49,647 bases of DNA from Bacteroidota bacterium (GTDB lineage Bacteria; Bacteroidota; Bacteroidia; Sphingobacteriales; Sphingobacteriaceae). Both the position numbers and the translations under genes were made by a program. Below the pieces are notes generated by a model. It searched no databases. It saw nothing but the letters and a program-made list of their open reading frames with translations, and was not told the origin of the DNA. The stretch's first letter is position 1, and each line of letters opens with the position of its first letter. The stretch is from NCBI GenBank assembly GCA_013286235.1, contig JABDGE010000021.1, forward strand, positions 1 to 49,647. Direction: 5' to 3'. This document shows, piece by piece, positions 9,408-18,461 of this stretch.

Positions 9408-9527
9408 TTGGGATTTCGGATTTGGGATTTCGGATTTGGGATTTATTTTACCCGCTTCCTACCAATGAACCATTGAACCATTGAACTAATGAACCTCCCG
9501 ATAGCTATCGGGAGAACTAATGAACTA
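9408..9527 (+). repeat. Short tandem arrays with an embedded palindrome before the GNAT gene
   Basis: The spacer consists almost entirely of repeats. 9413-9450 repeats the 14-mer GGGATTTCGGATTT. 9463-9531 is an octamer array of the form C(C/T)A(A/T)TGAA, interrupted by the 18-bp palindrome at 9496-9513. The ATG of the GNAT gene is the last ATG of the array. Confidence 0.8.
9496..9513. repeat. 18-bp palindrome TCCCGATAGCTATCGGGA, copy 1
   Basis: A perfect 18-bp palindrome. It is flanked by the same 12-mer GAACTAATGAAC on both sides (9483-9494 and 9514-9525), with one extra C on the left. Identical copies lie at 14138 and 24695 and a variant at 15610. Confidence 0.9.
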
Positions 9528-10001
9528 ATGAACATAACGATACGCATCGCTGAAAAGCAGGATTGCCCGCGCCTTTTGGAACTTGTACAGGAACTGGCAG
9601 ATTTTGAACTTGCACCAAACGAAGTAACCGTAACCCTGCACGAATTTGAAGATGCGGGTTTCGGCGAAAGACCGGTTTGGAAAGCTTTTGTGGCCGAAGC
9701 AGATGGGGTGATTGTCGCTTTCGCACTTTACTATACGCGTTACTCCACCTGGAAGGGCTGCAGGATGTACCTGGAAGATATTATTGTTACCGAAGCAATG
9801 CGCGGTAAAGGTGTAGGCAAAATGTTGTTTGACCGGCTGGTGACCGAAGCAAAGGAGCTCAACTTTAACGGGATGACATGGCAGGTGCTCGACTGGAATG
9901 AACCCGCCATTAAATTTTATGAAAAATACGCGGCGGATATCGGCGGCGGCTGGCTTAACGGCTCCCTGTCAAAGGAGCAGCTTCAAAAAATGAACATATA
10001 A
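9528..10001 (+). CDS. GNAT family N-acetyltransferase
   Basis: Acetyl-CoA-dependent acetyltransferase; the substrate is unknown. I use the ATG at 9528 (MNITIRIAEKQDC, 157 aa), because an in-frame ATG at 9489 would translate the repeat and palindrome as a non-conserved leader. The acetyl-CoA loop is RGKGVGKMLFDRL, preceded by the strand MYLEDIIV and followed by WQVLDWNEPAIKFYEKY, the usual motif B. A family of this shape includes diamine acetyltransferases, but I cannot choose a substrate. It may be read through into the aspartate kinase gene, which begins 21 nt downstream. Confidence 0.85.
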   Translation: MNITIRIAEKQDCPRLLELVQELADFELAPNEVTVTLHEFEDAGFGERPVWKAFVAEADGVIVAFALYYTRYSTWKGCRMYLEDIIVTEAMRGKGVGKMLFDRLVTEAKELNFNGMTWQVLDWNEPAIKFYEKYAADIGGGWLNGSLSKEQLQKMNI

Positions 10002-10022
10002 CGATAATAAATTTCACTTATA

Positions 10023-11288
10023 ATGCTGGTTTTTAAATTTGGCGGTGCATCGGTTAAGGATGCTGATGGCATCGTTAACCTCGCCAAAGTGGTGAAAAAT
10101 TATTCAGCCGATCAAATACTGATCGTAGTTTCGGCCATGGGTAAAACTACCAACGCACTCGAAAACCTTACTAAAGCGTATGTTAATGGCTCGGAAGAAT
10201 TGCAGGGGATATTTGAAGATATTAAAACCTACCATTATACCATCATAGAGAAACTTTTCGAACCCTATCATCCCGTTTTTAACGATGTGGCCAACACCTT
10301 TGTCGAGATAGAATGGCTGATTGAAGATGCCCCGCATGAGGACTACGACTTTGTATATGACCAAATAGTCTCGGTTGGCGAGTTGGTCTCTACGCGGATT
10401 GTTAATGCATATTTGAATAAAGAGGGGTTTAAGAGCCAGTGGATTGATGTACGCGGGTATATTCACACGGATAATACCTACCGGGAAGGAGCAGTTCAAT
10501 GGGCTAAAACCAGGGAGTCCATTAATACCGGTATCCCCGGTCTCCTGCAAAAAGGGGTCGTGGTGACGCAAGGTTTTTTGGGCGGCACGTCTGAAAACTT
10601 TACAACAACACTCGGCCGTGAAGGTTCAGATTACACAGCTTCGATCTTTGCAGCCTGTTTGGGCGCGGAATCGGTAACCACCTGGAAAGATGTCCCGGGT
10701 ATTTTGAATGCCGATCCAAAATATTTTGAGGACACCGTGAAATTTGATGAGTTATCCTATAGCGAGGCCATTGAAATGACTTATTACGGCGCCAGCGTTA
10801 TACATCCCAAAACCATCAAACCGCTTCAGAATGCCAAAATACCGCTGTTCGTAAAGCCGTTCTTCGATCCCCGGGCCACCGGAACCCTGATTCATGAAAA
10901 CAGCGACAATAAATTTATAAAACCGGTGATCATCCTGAAACAAAACCAGGTTTTGTTGTCGCTTTCGGCTAAAGACTATTCATTTATTTCAGAAGACCAC
11001 CTGAGCAATATCTTTAAGATGTTTGCGCAAAACCACATTAAGGTTAACATGATGCAAACATCTGCCCTCAGTTTTAGCGTTTGTTTTGACTTGAACGAGG
11101 AGCGCTTTAAAAAACTATTGAAGGACTTGTCGCCCGAGTTTAAAGCTAAATACAATAATAACCTCTGCCTGGTTACCGTCAGGCATTATTTGCGTTCATC
11201 GCTAAGCGAGCTTACTGATGGGAAAACCATCTTACTGGAGCAGCTAAGCCGCAACACCGTCCAGATGGTGGTTAAGGAGAGTTTTTAA
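10023..11288 (+). CDS. lysC: Aspartate kinase
   Basis: Phosphorylates L-aspartate, the first step toward lysine, threonine, methionine and diaminopimelate. The protein has 421 aa and is monofunctional. It starts MLVFKFGGASVKDADGI with the KFGGAS nucleotide-binding motif. GFLGGTSENFTTTLGREGSDYTAS is the conserved kinase loop near residue 185. WKDVPGILNADP is the aspartate-family signature. The C-terminal ~120 residues (VLLSLSAKDYSFISEDH onward) form an ACT-type regulatory part. It follows the GNAT gene by 21 nt, which suggests co-transcription. Confidence 0.93.
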   Translation: MLVFKFGGASVKDADGIVNLAKVVKNYSADQILIVVSAMGKTTNALENLTKAYVNGSEELQGIFEDIKTYHYTIIEKLFEPYHPVFNDVANTFVEIEWLIEDAPHEDYDFVYDQIVSVGELVSTRIVNAYLNKEGFKSQWIDVRGYIHTDNTYREGAVQWAKTRESINTGIPGLLQKGVVVTQGFLGGTSENFTTTLGREGSDYTASIFAACLGAESVTTWKDVPGILNADPKYFEDTVKFDELSYSEAIEMTYYGASVIHPKTIKPLQNAKIPLFVKPFFDPRATGTLIHENSDNKFIKPVIILKQNQVLLSLSAKDYSFISEDHLSNIFKMFAQNHIKVNMMQTSALSFSVCFDLNEERFKKLLKDLSPEFKAKYNNNLCLVTVRHYLRSSLSELTDGKTILLEQLSRNTVQMVVKESF

Positions 11289-11381
11289 ATCCTGTAAAAA
11301 AAGTGTTAAAGTAGGAGCCGGGTGCGGTTTTTAAATAGTAAATGGGCTATATTAGCCCGATTCCAGGGATAAATGTATATT

Positions 11382-14109
11382 ATGAGGTTTCTGAAAGTTT
11401 TTTTTTCGTTTTCTATATTTATTATTTCTTTTTCTTTTCAGGCATCCGCGCAGGACGACCATTCGGCTTTAAATACCATTATCGCTAAAACATCCAAAGC
11501 GTACAGTGACCTCCCGGTTGAACGTGTATACATGCACTTTGATAAGCCATATTATGCAGTGGGAGATACGATCTGGTTTAAGGCGTATTTGACAGTCGGC
11601 CTGCATGTCCCCTCTCCTTTCAGTAAAGTTATTTATGTTGATATAATGGCCCCCCCGCGACTCGGTGGTACAATCTTTTATGCTGCAGGCAAAAAATGGC
11701 CTGGCCTGGGGCAGTATCCCTTTATCGCAATACAATTATAAAAAAGGGAATTACCGGATCGTTGCCTATACCAATTACATGAACAACTTAGGCGTTTCGT
11801 ACTTTTTTAATAAAAACATGGTCATCGGCGATGCAATTAATAACCAGGTTTCAACCCAGGTATCATTAAAAAGCACCACTGCCAGTAAATATGCCAAAAT
11901 AACGGCGGGAATATACTACAGGGACAATGACGGAAACCCCTATGCCGGCAAAAAAGTAAGCTGGACAATTGACAAAGACGACGAGTCAATTGCAAAGGGC
12001 AAGGGGGAAACCGACAAAAATGGATTTATCGACATCAGTTTCATCAACATCAAAAATCTAAGCCTCGATTCGGCTAGCCTTGTGACGCAAATCGACAATG
12101 GACCAAGAAAAGAGACGACTAACACATTTTCGTTAAAATCGGTTGCCAAGCCAAACGATATTCAATTTTTTCCGGAAGGTGGGCAGCTAATTACCGGCGT
12201 ACGCACAAAAATTGCATTTAAAGCGCTTAGTCCCTTAGGCTTGGGTGTCGATTTAAAGGGAACAATTACCGACAATAACAATAACGTTGTGACCGAGTTC
12301 TCATCTTCGCATCTTGGAATGGGCCTTTTTATCCTCACCCCGGAAGACGGTAAAACCTATACGGCCCATGTAACCTACGCCGACGGAACAACTGCGACAC
12401 CGGAGTTTCCAAAAGTCGGGAGTGACGGTATCGACCTTAGCCTTGATAACAACGATCCGGATAATTTGAACCTAAAATTACAGTCGGACGAGGCATTTTT
12501 TAAAGATTTTCAGGGGAAGACATTTTTTATCATTGCTAAATCGGCAGGCTTAATTTGCTACGCGGCAAAAACCACGCTGCAAACCCAGGTTTATAATGCT
12601 GCCATTCCGAAGAGTAAATTTCCAACCGGGATTTTGCAGGTTACGTTGTTTACCGGCGATGGCGAGCCCGTAAGTGAGCGGATCGCCTTTATCCAGCACA
12701 ACGATCAGTTGAACCTGTCGGTAAAAAGTGATCACCCGGAATACAACACCCGCCAAAAAGTTATGCTCAACATAATGGCAAACAATGCCGGTCAGCCGGA
12801 CGAAGGTAATTTCTCTGTTTCAGTGATCGATGAGGCAAAAGTGCCGTATGATGAAGATGCCGAAACAACCATATTAACCAATTTGCTTTTGACATCCGAC
12901 ATCCAGGGATATATTGAAAAACCCAACTATTATTTTAATCATCCGGATCAAAAAAAGGCTGCGGATCTTGACATTTTACTTCAAACGCAGGGATACCGGC
13001 GCTTTTCATATGATGCCGTTCTTAACAACAAGCCGCTAACGATGAATTTTCCCGTAGAAAGAGGTATCGACATTTCGGGTACACTGCGGGCTTCGAGCGG
13101 CATACCTGTTAACCGCGGCAATGTGCATATCTCCATTCCGGACAAAAACTTTTTCGCTAACGTTATAACCGATGCTGACGGTCGCTTTAAGTTCGCGAAC
13201 CTGGTGTTCCCGGATTCGGCAAAGGTGGTATTGAGCGCTCGCGACAATGTTAGGGCCAGCGACCTGGTGCTCACTGTCGACAATGGGCAGCGACAGCCTT
13301 TGCCGGCTAATTACCAGGCAGCCGAAGCAATCACCAACATCGATAGCACACTTAGTGCCTACCTGAAAAACAGCAAGCAGCAGCATAACGACCTGCACAT
13401 CCTGAAAGAGGTAGTTATTAAAGATACCCGCATTGAAAAAAAACCAAGTCATAACGACTACAGCAGCCTCACCAGCCTGGGCATGGAGGCTGATCATACC
13501 ATAAAAGGCAGCGAATTTCAGGATTGTAATTCGCTGGTGGATTGCATTAAAGGTTTATCGTCGGGCGTTACTTTTGATAACGATAAGTTTTACGTTTTCA
13601 GTGACTATTCAGCAGGAAAAAGGGTGCCGATGCAAATATTTCTCAAAGGCATGCCGATAGAGACCGTTGATTTAGCATCCGTTAACCCGGCTTCGATAGA
13701 ATCGATTGAAATATTTCTGAAAGACCAATTAGGGCTTGTCAACAGCGCCTATCAAAGCAGCGGCGCTATTGTCATTAACCTCAAAAATATTGAAACGACC
13801 AAAATAAGTTACCAGGACCTGAAAGCTATGCTTGGCAATCGTAACGAAGCTACGTTATACCCGAAGGGATATGAGGTTTCAAGAGTTTTTTACCTTCCCC
13901 TGTATACTGGTTCGAGGCAAGCACAGCCCACACAATTAGATATCCGCAGTACTATTTATTGGAATCCGAATGTAACCACTGACAAAACTGGTAATGCTTT
14001 GCTGCAGTATTTTAATTCGGATGGACAGGGTATATACCGGGTAACTATTGAAGGCCTCGATAAGGACGGTAACCTTGGCCGGCAGGTATACCGGTACACG
14101 GTGAAATAG
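11382..14109 (+). pseudogene. MG2/TonB-plug surface protein, frameshifted at a poly-C tract
   Basis: One gene split into two frames. The 5' part reads from 11373/11382 to 11741: signal peptide ending ASAQ, then VERVYMHFDKPYYAVGDTIWFKAYL, an MG2-like (alpha-2-macroglobulin) motif. The 3' part is in the +1 frame through 14109. The break is a run of seven C at 11650-11656. With six C the frame continues as VDIMAPRDSVVQSFMLQ and gives a ~908-aa protein, normal for the family. The 3' part has Ig-like domains and a C-terminal TonB-plug-like domain (residues EVVIKDTRIEKK, then SLVDCIKGLSSGVTF and GAIVINL). The family is Bacteroidota-specific and outer-membrane associated. The shift could be a true mutation, phase variation or a sequencing error. 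Confidence 0.8.
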
Positions 14110-14124
14110 CTTTGTTTTTGGGTT

Positions 14125-14168
14125 GTTGAAAGGTTGGTCCCGATAGCTATCGGGAGTTGAAAGGTTGG
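14125..14168. repeat. Palindrome copy 2 with 13-bp direct repeats
   Basis: TCCCGATAGCTATCGGGA at 14138-14155 is bracketed exactly by GTTGAAAGGTTGG at 14125-14137 and again at 14156-14168. It lies between the frameshifted surface-protein gene and the VOC gene. Confidence 0.9.
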
Positions 14169-14248
14169 ATTGTTGAGTTGCTTTATTGCTGGAATGGTTA
14201 AGAATTTGACCGGGACAATCGAAACGAGGTACTTTAATATTAAATTTA

Positions 14249-14677
14249 ATGAGTAAGCTAACGCCATTTCACGTTGCGGTGCCGGTTTATGACCTGGAAG
14301 TGTCGAGGCGGTTTTACCGGGAAGTTTTGGGTTGTGGCGAGGGACGAAGCTCGGATAGCTGGACTGACTTTAACCTATTCGGCCATCAGTTTGTGATCCA
14401 TTTAAAACCAAGGCCCGCTGAAAATACAGCGTCACACTTTAACCCGGTAGACGGACATGATGTACCGGTGCCCCATTATGGCGTGGTTTTGGAATGGGAC
14501 GAATGGCAGGAACTGGAGAAAAGGTTAAAGGCGCAAGGTATTAAATTCGTAATTGAGCCATATATTCGCTTTAAGGGACTGCCTGGCGAGCAGGCGACGA
14601 TGTTCTTTCTCGATCCTTCGGGCAATGCACTTGAATTTAAAGCGTTTAAGGATATTGGCCAGCTATTCGCCGTGTAG
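14249..14677 (+). CDS. VOC family (glyoxalase/dioxygenase-like) protein
   Basis: A 142-aa protein with two beta-alpha-beta-beta-beta modules of the vicinal-oxygen-chelate fold. [22 protein letters not shown] opens the first module, with His8 as a likely metal ligand. [15 protein letters not shown] (His) and [15 protein letters not shown] (Glu) supply the other usual metal positions. It resembles small dioxygenase-like VOC proteins; the substrate is not predictable. It is monocistronic between repeat-bearing spacers. Confidence 0.85.
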   Translation: MSKLTPFHVAVPVYDLEVSRRFYREVLGCGEGRSSDSWTDFNLFGHQFVIHLKPRPAENTASHFNPVDGHDVPVPHYGVVLEWDEWQELEKRLKAQGIKFVIEPYIRFKGLPGEQATMFFLDPSGNALEFKAFKDIGQLFAV

Positions 14678-14776
14678 TTAGCAATCGGTAGTAAAGGTGT
14701 TTTCTGCCTACAAATAGATTTTTTTATTCATTTTACGAATTCATTTCACCTCCGGGTTAACTGCAGTTGAAATATC

Positions 14777-15259
14777 TTAAAGTTCCTTTCTGTGTATCTT
14801 ATCCAGTTTAGCGACATCAGCCCAATCTTTCTCCCGATGGGTCAATATCTTCATCTTTCTTAAAAAATTATAATCCACGACATTTAAAAAAAGATCATTG
14901 CCTACGTTATACCTGATCATTTCTTTCTCTGCGTCTTCAAAACTGATGGACGGGTGAACAAATGTCAGGCAGTCAATTGCATTGGGCATTTCGCCAATTG
15001 AGCATTTAAAAAATGTTGTAAAATCTTCGTTCCTATATTCCAAAATCTCCTCTTCAACATATCCAACATCTAACAAAACGTTATAGAAAAGGTCACGGTT
15101 TTCGTTGGTCGGCGCCAACCATATATCTATTTCCTGTGTATTGCGGATATATCCATGGAAATTCACAGCCATATCTCCTATTAACATATACCGTACATCA
15201 TGTTTTTGCATGCTGCCGATAAATGCCAAAAAAAAATCGTCGCCAATGTCAATCTGCAT
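14777..15259 (-). CDS. Nucleotidyltransferase-fold protein (second gene of a two-gene pair)
   Basis: A 160-aa protein if the ATG at 15259 (MQIDIGDDFFLAFIGSM) is used; further upstream the frame lies inside the partner gene. The N-terminal half has a minimal nucleotidyltransferase motif: VRYMLIGDMAVNFHGYIRNTQEIDIWL, where GD..A and the acidic D-x-W strand resemble DUF6036/AbiEii-type proteins. The second catalytic acid is less obvious. The C-terminus (FLRKMKILTHREKDWADVAKLDKI) fits the same group. It overlaps the small upstream gene by 11 bp. Relatives occur in toxin-antitoxin-like loci, but nothing here proves such a role. Base composition is more AT-rich than that of its neighbours. Confidence 0.65.
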   Translation of the reverse strand: MQIDIGDDFFLAFIGSMQKHDVRYMLIGDMAVNFHGYIRNTQEIDIWLAPTNENRDLFYNVLLDVGYVEEEILEYRNEDFTTFFKCSIGEMPNAIDCLTFVHPSISFEDAEKEMIRYNVGNDLFLNVVDYNFLRKMKILTHREKDWADVAKLDKIHRKEL

Positions 15260-15437
15260 CGTGTGAATGAGTGATCTTAAATATCTTACCCTTTGGATAC
15301 GACTCCTTATGGAAATTGGTCGCATTTCTGAGTTTGAAGAAATACCTCAGGCGCTCTCCATAAGAAAGACTGGCAAAAAAACGCAACTGTTCATCCTCGT
15401 CTTCTTCCCAGGTGGTATTTACTTTAAGCCGTTTCAT
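15249..15437 (-). CDS. Small protein paired with the nucleotidyltransferase
   Basis: A 62-aa basic and acidic protein from the ATG at 15437, starting MKRLKVNTTWEEDEDEQ. The reading frame extends further upstream, but that part is repeat-rich spacer with no conserved look. It contains LSYGERLRYFFKLRNATNF, a helical motif seen before nucleotidyltransferase genes in Bacteroidota. The last codons overlap the start of the nucleotidyltransferase gene by 11 bp, so translation is likely coupled. Function unknown; it could be the partner of a two-component toxin-antitoxin-like pair. Confidence 0.6.
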   Translation of the reverse strand: MKRLKVNTTWEEDEDEQLRFFASLSYGERLRYFFKLRNATNFHKESYPKGKIFKITHSHDAD

Positions 15438-15576
15438 ACTCAATCCAATATATAGATACAATATCGTTAATGGGTTGTAGAGACGCAATATTTTGCGTCT
15501 CGCTGACAGATTATTTTCCCGTTGAAGCAACACTTTGCCTCTTTCAACCTCCGGGCTTCCCTTCATCGGCACACCC

Positions 15577-15627
15577 GCACATCCGCACATCCCGCATTAA
15601 ACAAATCCGAATCCGATAGCTATCGGA
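15577..15627. repeat. Hexamer/octamer word repeat and palindrome variant (copy 3)
   Basis: GCACATCCGCACATC at 15577-15591 recurs exactly at 40068-40082. ATCCGATAGCTATCGGAT at 15610-15627 is an 18-bp perfect palindrome sharing the 14-bp core CCGATAGCTATCGG with the other three copies. It sits in the 243-bp spacer between the small-protein gene and bioB. Confidence 0.8.
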
Positions 15628-15680
15628 TCGAACATCCGAGACGGCGAAGCCCTCACCCATCCGAAATAATATTCGCACAT

Positions 15681-16685
15681 TTACTGTAAGGACATGTCTT
15701 CAACATAGGCCTCCCCTATCTTCCCATTTTTAAACGCTTTCCTGGGCTTCAGACCTAATAATTCAAACATCGCCATATCGGTATCAAACGACGGGTTTGG
15801 CGTCGTCAATAATTTATCGCCAGCAAAAATGGAATTTGCCCCGGCCATAAAGCAAAAGGCCTGCTCCACTGTGCTCATTTCAGTGCGGCCGGCTGAAAGG
15901 CGTACCACCGTTTTTGGCATAATGATCCGCGTTGTGGCGATCATCCGCACCATGTCCCATACCGATACCCGGGGCTGATCAGCTAAAGGTGTTCCCTGTA
16001 TGGGTACTAAAGCATTGATCGGCACCGACTCGGGGTGCTTTGGCAGGTTTGATAAAGTTTTAAGCATCGAGATGCGGTCCTCCACGGTTTCGCCCAAACC
16101 AATAATGCCACCGCTGCAAACGGTGATCTTCGCTTTGCGCACGTGCTCCAGGGTTTTCAGGCGGTCGTCATAGGTGCGCGTAGTTATGATCCGTTTATAG
16201 TCTTCTTCAGACGTGTCGAGGTTGTGGTTATATGCGTAAAGCCCGGCGTCGGCAAGGCGCTGTGCCTGGCTCTCGGTAAGCATCCCAAGTGTGCAGCATA
16301 CTTCCATATCGAGCTCATTTACAGCCTTAACCATCTCGATAACTTTATCGAAATCGCGGTTGTCCCTCACCTCGCGCCAGGCAGCTCCCATGCATAACCT
16401 GGAGGCACCGCCTTGTTTGGCTTTTTCAGCTGCACTGATTACTTCTTCAACCGGCATTATTGCATGGACGTTTACTCCTGTATTGTACCGGGCCGCCTGC
16501 GGACAGTAGGCGCAATCCTCGGGGCATCCGCCGGTTTTTATCGATATCAGCGAGCTGATCTGCACTTCGGCATAGTCCTTATTTTCGCGGTGAACTGTGG
16601 CGGCCTTGTAAACAAGGTCTAATAAAGGCATGTGATATATTGCAGCAATTTCCTCTCTCGTCCAGTCATATCTTACTTTAGTCAT
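15681..16685 (-). CDS. bioB: Biotin synthase
   Basis: Radical-SAM enzyme that inserts sulfur into dethiobiotin, the last step of biotin synthesis. The protein has 334 aa, the family length. The SAM [4Fe-4S] cluster cysteines are Cys54, Cys58 and Cys61 in [12 protein letters not shown]. Conserved blocks follow: [50 protein letters not shown] and [10 protein letters not shown], the last carrying the Arg that binds the [2Fe-2S] cluster. No other bio genes are adjacent, so it is a stand-alone bioB. It starts with ATG and has no recognisable ribosome-binding site, as usual here. Confidence 0.97.
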   Translation of the reverse strand: MTKVRYDWTREEIAAIYHMPLLDLVYKAATVHRENKDYAEVQISSLISIKTGGCPEDCAYCPQAARYNTGVNVHAIMPVEEVISAAEKAKQGGASRLCMGAAWREVRDNRDFDKVIEMVKAVNELDMEVCCTLGMLTESQAQRLADAGLYAYNHNLDTSEEDYKRIITTRTYDDRLKTLEHVRKAKITVCSGGIIGLGETVEDRISMLKTLSNLPKHPESVPINALVPIQGTPLADQPRVSVWDMVRMIATTRIIMPKTVVRLSAGRTEMSTVEQAFCFMAGANSIFAGDKLLTTPNPSFDTDMAMFELLGLKPRKAFKNGKIGEAYVEDMSLQ

Positions 16686-16719
16686 TTTGTAGTATTCAGA
16701 TTGTATAGAACTAATTTAT

Positions 16720-18099
16720 TTAATGCAGATGTAAAACATGGTGATGCGCATCCAGCAATAGCTTGCTGCCAAACCATAAAGGCAATAAAAAGCCCGCGCA
16801 ATCGGTAAATGTGGTTATGATAATAGACGAGGCAACAGCAGGGTCAATTCCCACCCTTTTCAATACCAACGGAATCGAGGCGCCCGTCAGTCCTGCAACG
16901 ATCAGGTTGCCCGTCATGGCCAAAAACAAAACCAGGCCCAGCATTGGGTCGGTATCATAAAATAAAGCAATAAAAAAAACAATTATGCCGTTCGCAGCGC
17001 CGTTGATCAATCCTACCAAAAATTCTTTTATAACAGTATTATAGGCCTGCTTGTCGGTAAGATCATTTAATGAGATGCGACGAACCGTTACCGCCAGCGC
17101 CTGCGTAGCCGCGTTGCCGCCCATCCCGGCAATAATGGTCATATAAGCCGCTAATATCGGCAGCTCCTGTACGGTGCTATCGAAATGCCTGATAACGGAA
17201 GCTGCAAGATAAGCCGTGCCTAAATTGATCACCAACCAGGGCAGCCTGCTTTTTACAGCGTCTTTCCAGTTACCGCTCAGCTCTTCATCTTCAGAAACAC
17301 CCGATATCTTAAGGATATCCTCGGTGCTTTCTTCTTCCATTACATCGATGATATCGTCGACGGTAATTCTGCCGAGTAATTTCATCTGGCCGTCAACTAC
17401 CGGTATAGCGGTGAGGTTGTATTGCGAAATCAGGTCTGCCACGTCCTCCTGGTCAAGGTCGGCCTTTACAAAAACAAAATCAGTATTGACTAAATCGCTG
17501 ACATGTGCTTCGGCTTTTGCTTTGAGGAGCGCCTTGATGGACAACACCCCCTGCAAAGTATTGTCGTCGTCCACCACGTAAATGGCATTAAACTCCTCCA
17601 TTTCTTCGGATTGGCGGATGATCTCATCAAGCGCGTCCTTTTTGTCGAGCCTGATGTTGACCTTCACCAAATCCGAATTCATCAACCCGCCCGCTGTATC
17701 CTCGGGATATAGCATCAGCGCGCGGATGGAAGCCGCATCTTCCTGGTCAAGGTCTTCTAAAACTTCCTTCTGATCTTCTTCATCCAGCTGGGAAATTATA
17801 TCGGTCGCATCGTCATAGTCGAGTTCCTCGATAATTTCCGATCTTTTCTCCGGGTCGAGGCCGATAAGCAGCTCTCCGGGGTCTTGCTCTTCGTGCATTT
17901 CGGAAATTACTTCCGAAGCTATGTCCGTAGGAAGAATGTTGATGATCCGTTCCCTGGCCTCCTGGGGTAGCCGTTCGAAAAGCAAGGCAATCTCCGAAGC
18001 ATGGTACTCCTGCAGAACGCTCTCTAAGTCAGCGTCATTCCCCTGGAGTGCCGTTTCAACACGCAGCAGGTCGGTCTTATCTATTTCGAAGGATTGCAT
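16720..18099 (-). CDS. mgtE: Magnesium transporter MgtE
   Basis: Mg2+-gated Mg2+ channel/transporter of the inner membrane. The protein has 459 aa. The cytoplasmic N-domain (about 20-130) contains repeated LDEEDQKEVLEDLDQEDA-type acidic helices. A pair of CBS domains follows at about 135-250 (LMNSDLVKVNIRL, then IPVVDGQMKLLGRITVDDIIDVM). The C-terminal membrane domain (about 285-450) has five helices with GNAATQALAVTVR and the end motif IITTFTDCAGFLLPLWFG. It is divergent from mgtA across about 570 bp, so two magnesium uptake systems share one intergenic region. Confidence 0.95.
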   Translation of the reverse strand: MQSFEIDKTDLLRVETALQGNDADLESVLQEYHASEIALLFERLPQEARERIINILPTDIASEVISEMHEEQDPGELLIGLDPEKRSEIIEELDYDDATDIISQLDEEDQKEVLEDLDQEDAASIRALMLYPEDTAGGLMNSDLVKVNIRLDKKDALDEIIRQSEEMEEFNAIYVVDDDNTLQGVLSIKALLKAKAEAHVSDLVNTDFVFVKADLDQEDVADLISQYNLTAIPVVDGQMKLLGRITVDDIIDVMEEESTEDILKISGVSEDEELSGNWKDAVKSRLPWLVINLGTAYLAASVIRHFDSTVQELPILAAYMTIIAGMGGNAATQALAVTVRRISLNDLTDKQAYNTVIKEFLVGLINGAANGIIVFFIALFYDTDPMLGLVLFLAMTGNLIVAGLTGASIPLVLKRVGIDPAVASSIIITTFTDCAGFLLPLWFGSKLLLDAHHHVLHLH

Positions 18100-18246
18100 G
18101 CCCGACTAAATTACATATTTATTTGCTGTTTAGTTTGAAAAATTGGGCCGGGAAGTGTAAAACCCAAAAAACGCTGTTCAACAATATCAATTTTAAATTA
18201 TCTCACTTTCGAATTCTGAAATATGAAAATCTTTCAAATAAAAACT

Positions 18247-18254
18247 TATTTTTG
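18247..18254 (+). promoter_or_regulatory. Putative -7 box TATTTTTG of the mgtA leader
   Basis: TATTTTTG matches TAnnTTTG in an AT-rich stretch. If used, transcription would begin near 18260, giving mgtA a leader of about 410 nt. A G+C-rich hairpin (CGCCGG / CCGGCG, about 18267-18286) follows at once. Confidence 0.4.
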
Positions 18255-18303
18255 CGCGAAATAAAAACGCCGGTATTCGCCCGGCGCGATCAATAAAATT
18301 AAT

Positions 18304-18429
18304 ATGGACGCAGGCCCGAGTTATAGTTACCAGCATGAACTGCCATCTGCCAACCTCTCAGTTAAAGAAGGTAAGCAGGGCGGTATGTTTCAAACATGCC
18401 GGCTTCTGTTTTTCCGCTCTTTCGAATAA
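18304..18429 (+). CDS. Candidate 41-aa leader peptide upstream of mgtA
   Basis: An ATG-started frame of 41 codons, beginning MDAGPSYSYQHELPSANLSV and ending FFRSFE, with a TAA at 18427-18429. It has no recognised family. Its 3' half runs through a strong hairpin (18382-18400) and its stop codon enters the left arm of another hairpin (18428-18433). This layout is what a translated attenuator would show, but coding has not been demonstrated and the frame may be fortuitous. Confidence 0.3.
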   Translation: MDAGPSYSYQHELPSANLSVKEGKQGGMFQTCRLLFFRSFE

Positions 18430-18461
18430 GCTCCAAAGAGCTTACCTGGCCGGCTTTTTTT
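18370..18461 (+). promoter_or_regulatory. Candidate attenuator/riboswitch-like RNA in the mgtA leader
   Basis: Three pairings can be read directly. GGTATGTT/AACATGCC is an 8-bp hairpin at 18382-18400. AAGCTC/GAGCTT is a hairpin at 18428-18443 with loop CAAA. GGTAAGC (18370-18376) can pair with GCTTACC (18440-18446), which excludes the second hairpin. GCCGGC at 18398-18403 can pair with GCCGGC at 18449-18454, directly before seven T, giving a possible terminator. The mutually exclusive helices and the U-run suggest regulated termination before mgtA. It does not match the M-box sequence as I know it. Confidence 0.4.

Noticed and set aside
9489..9527. Upstream start for the GNAT protein
   Set aside because: It would translate the palindrome and the octamer array as a 13-residue leader; the ATG at 9528 begins the conserved sequence.
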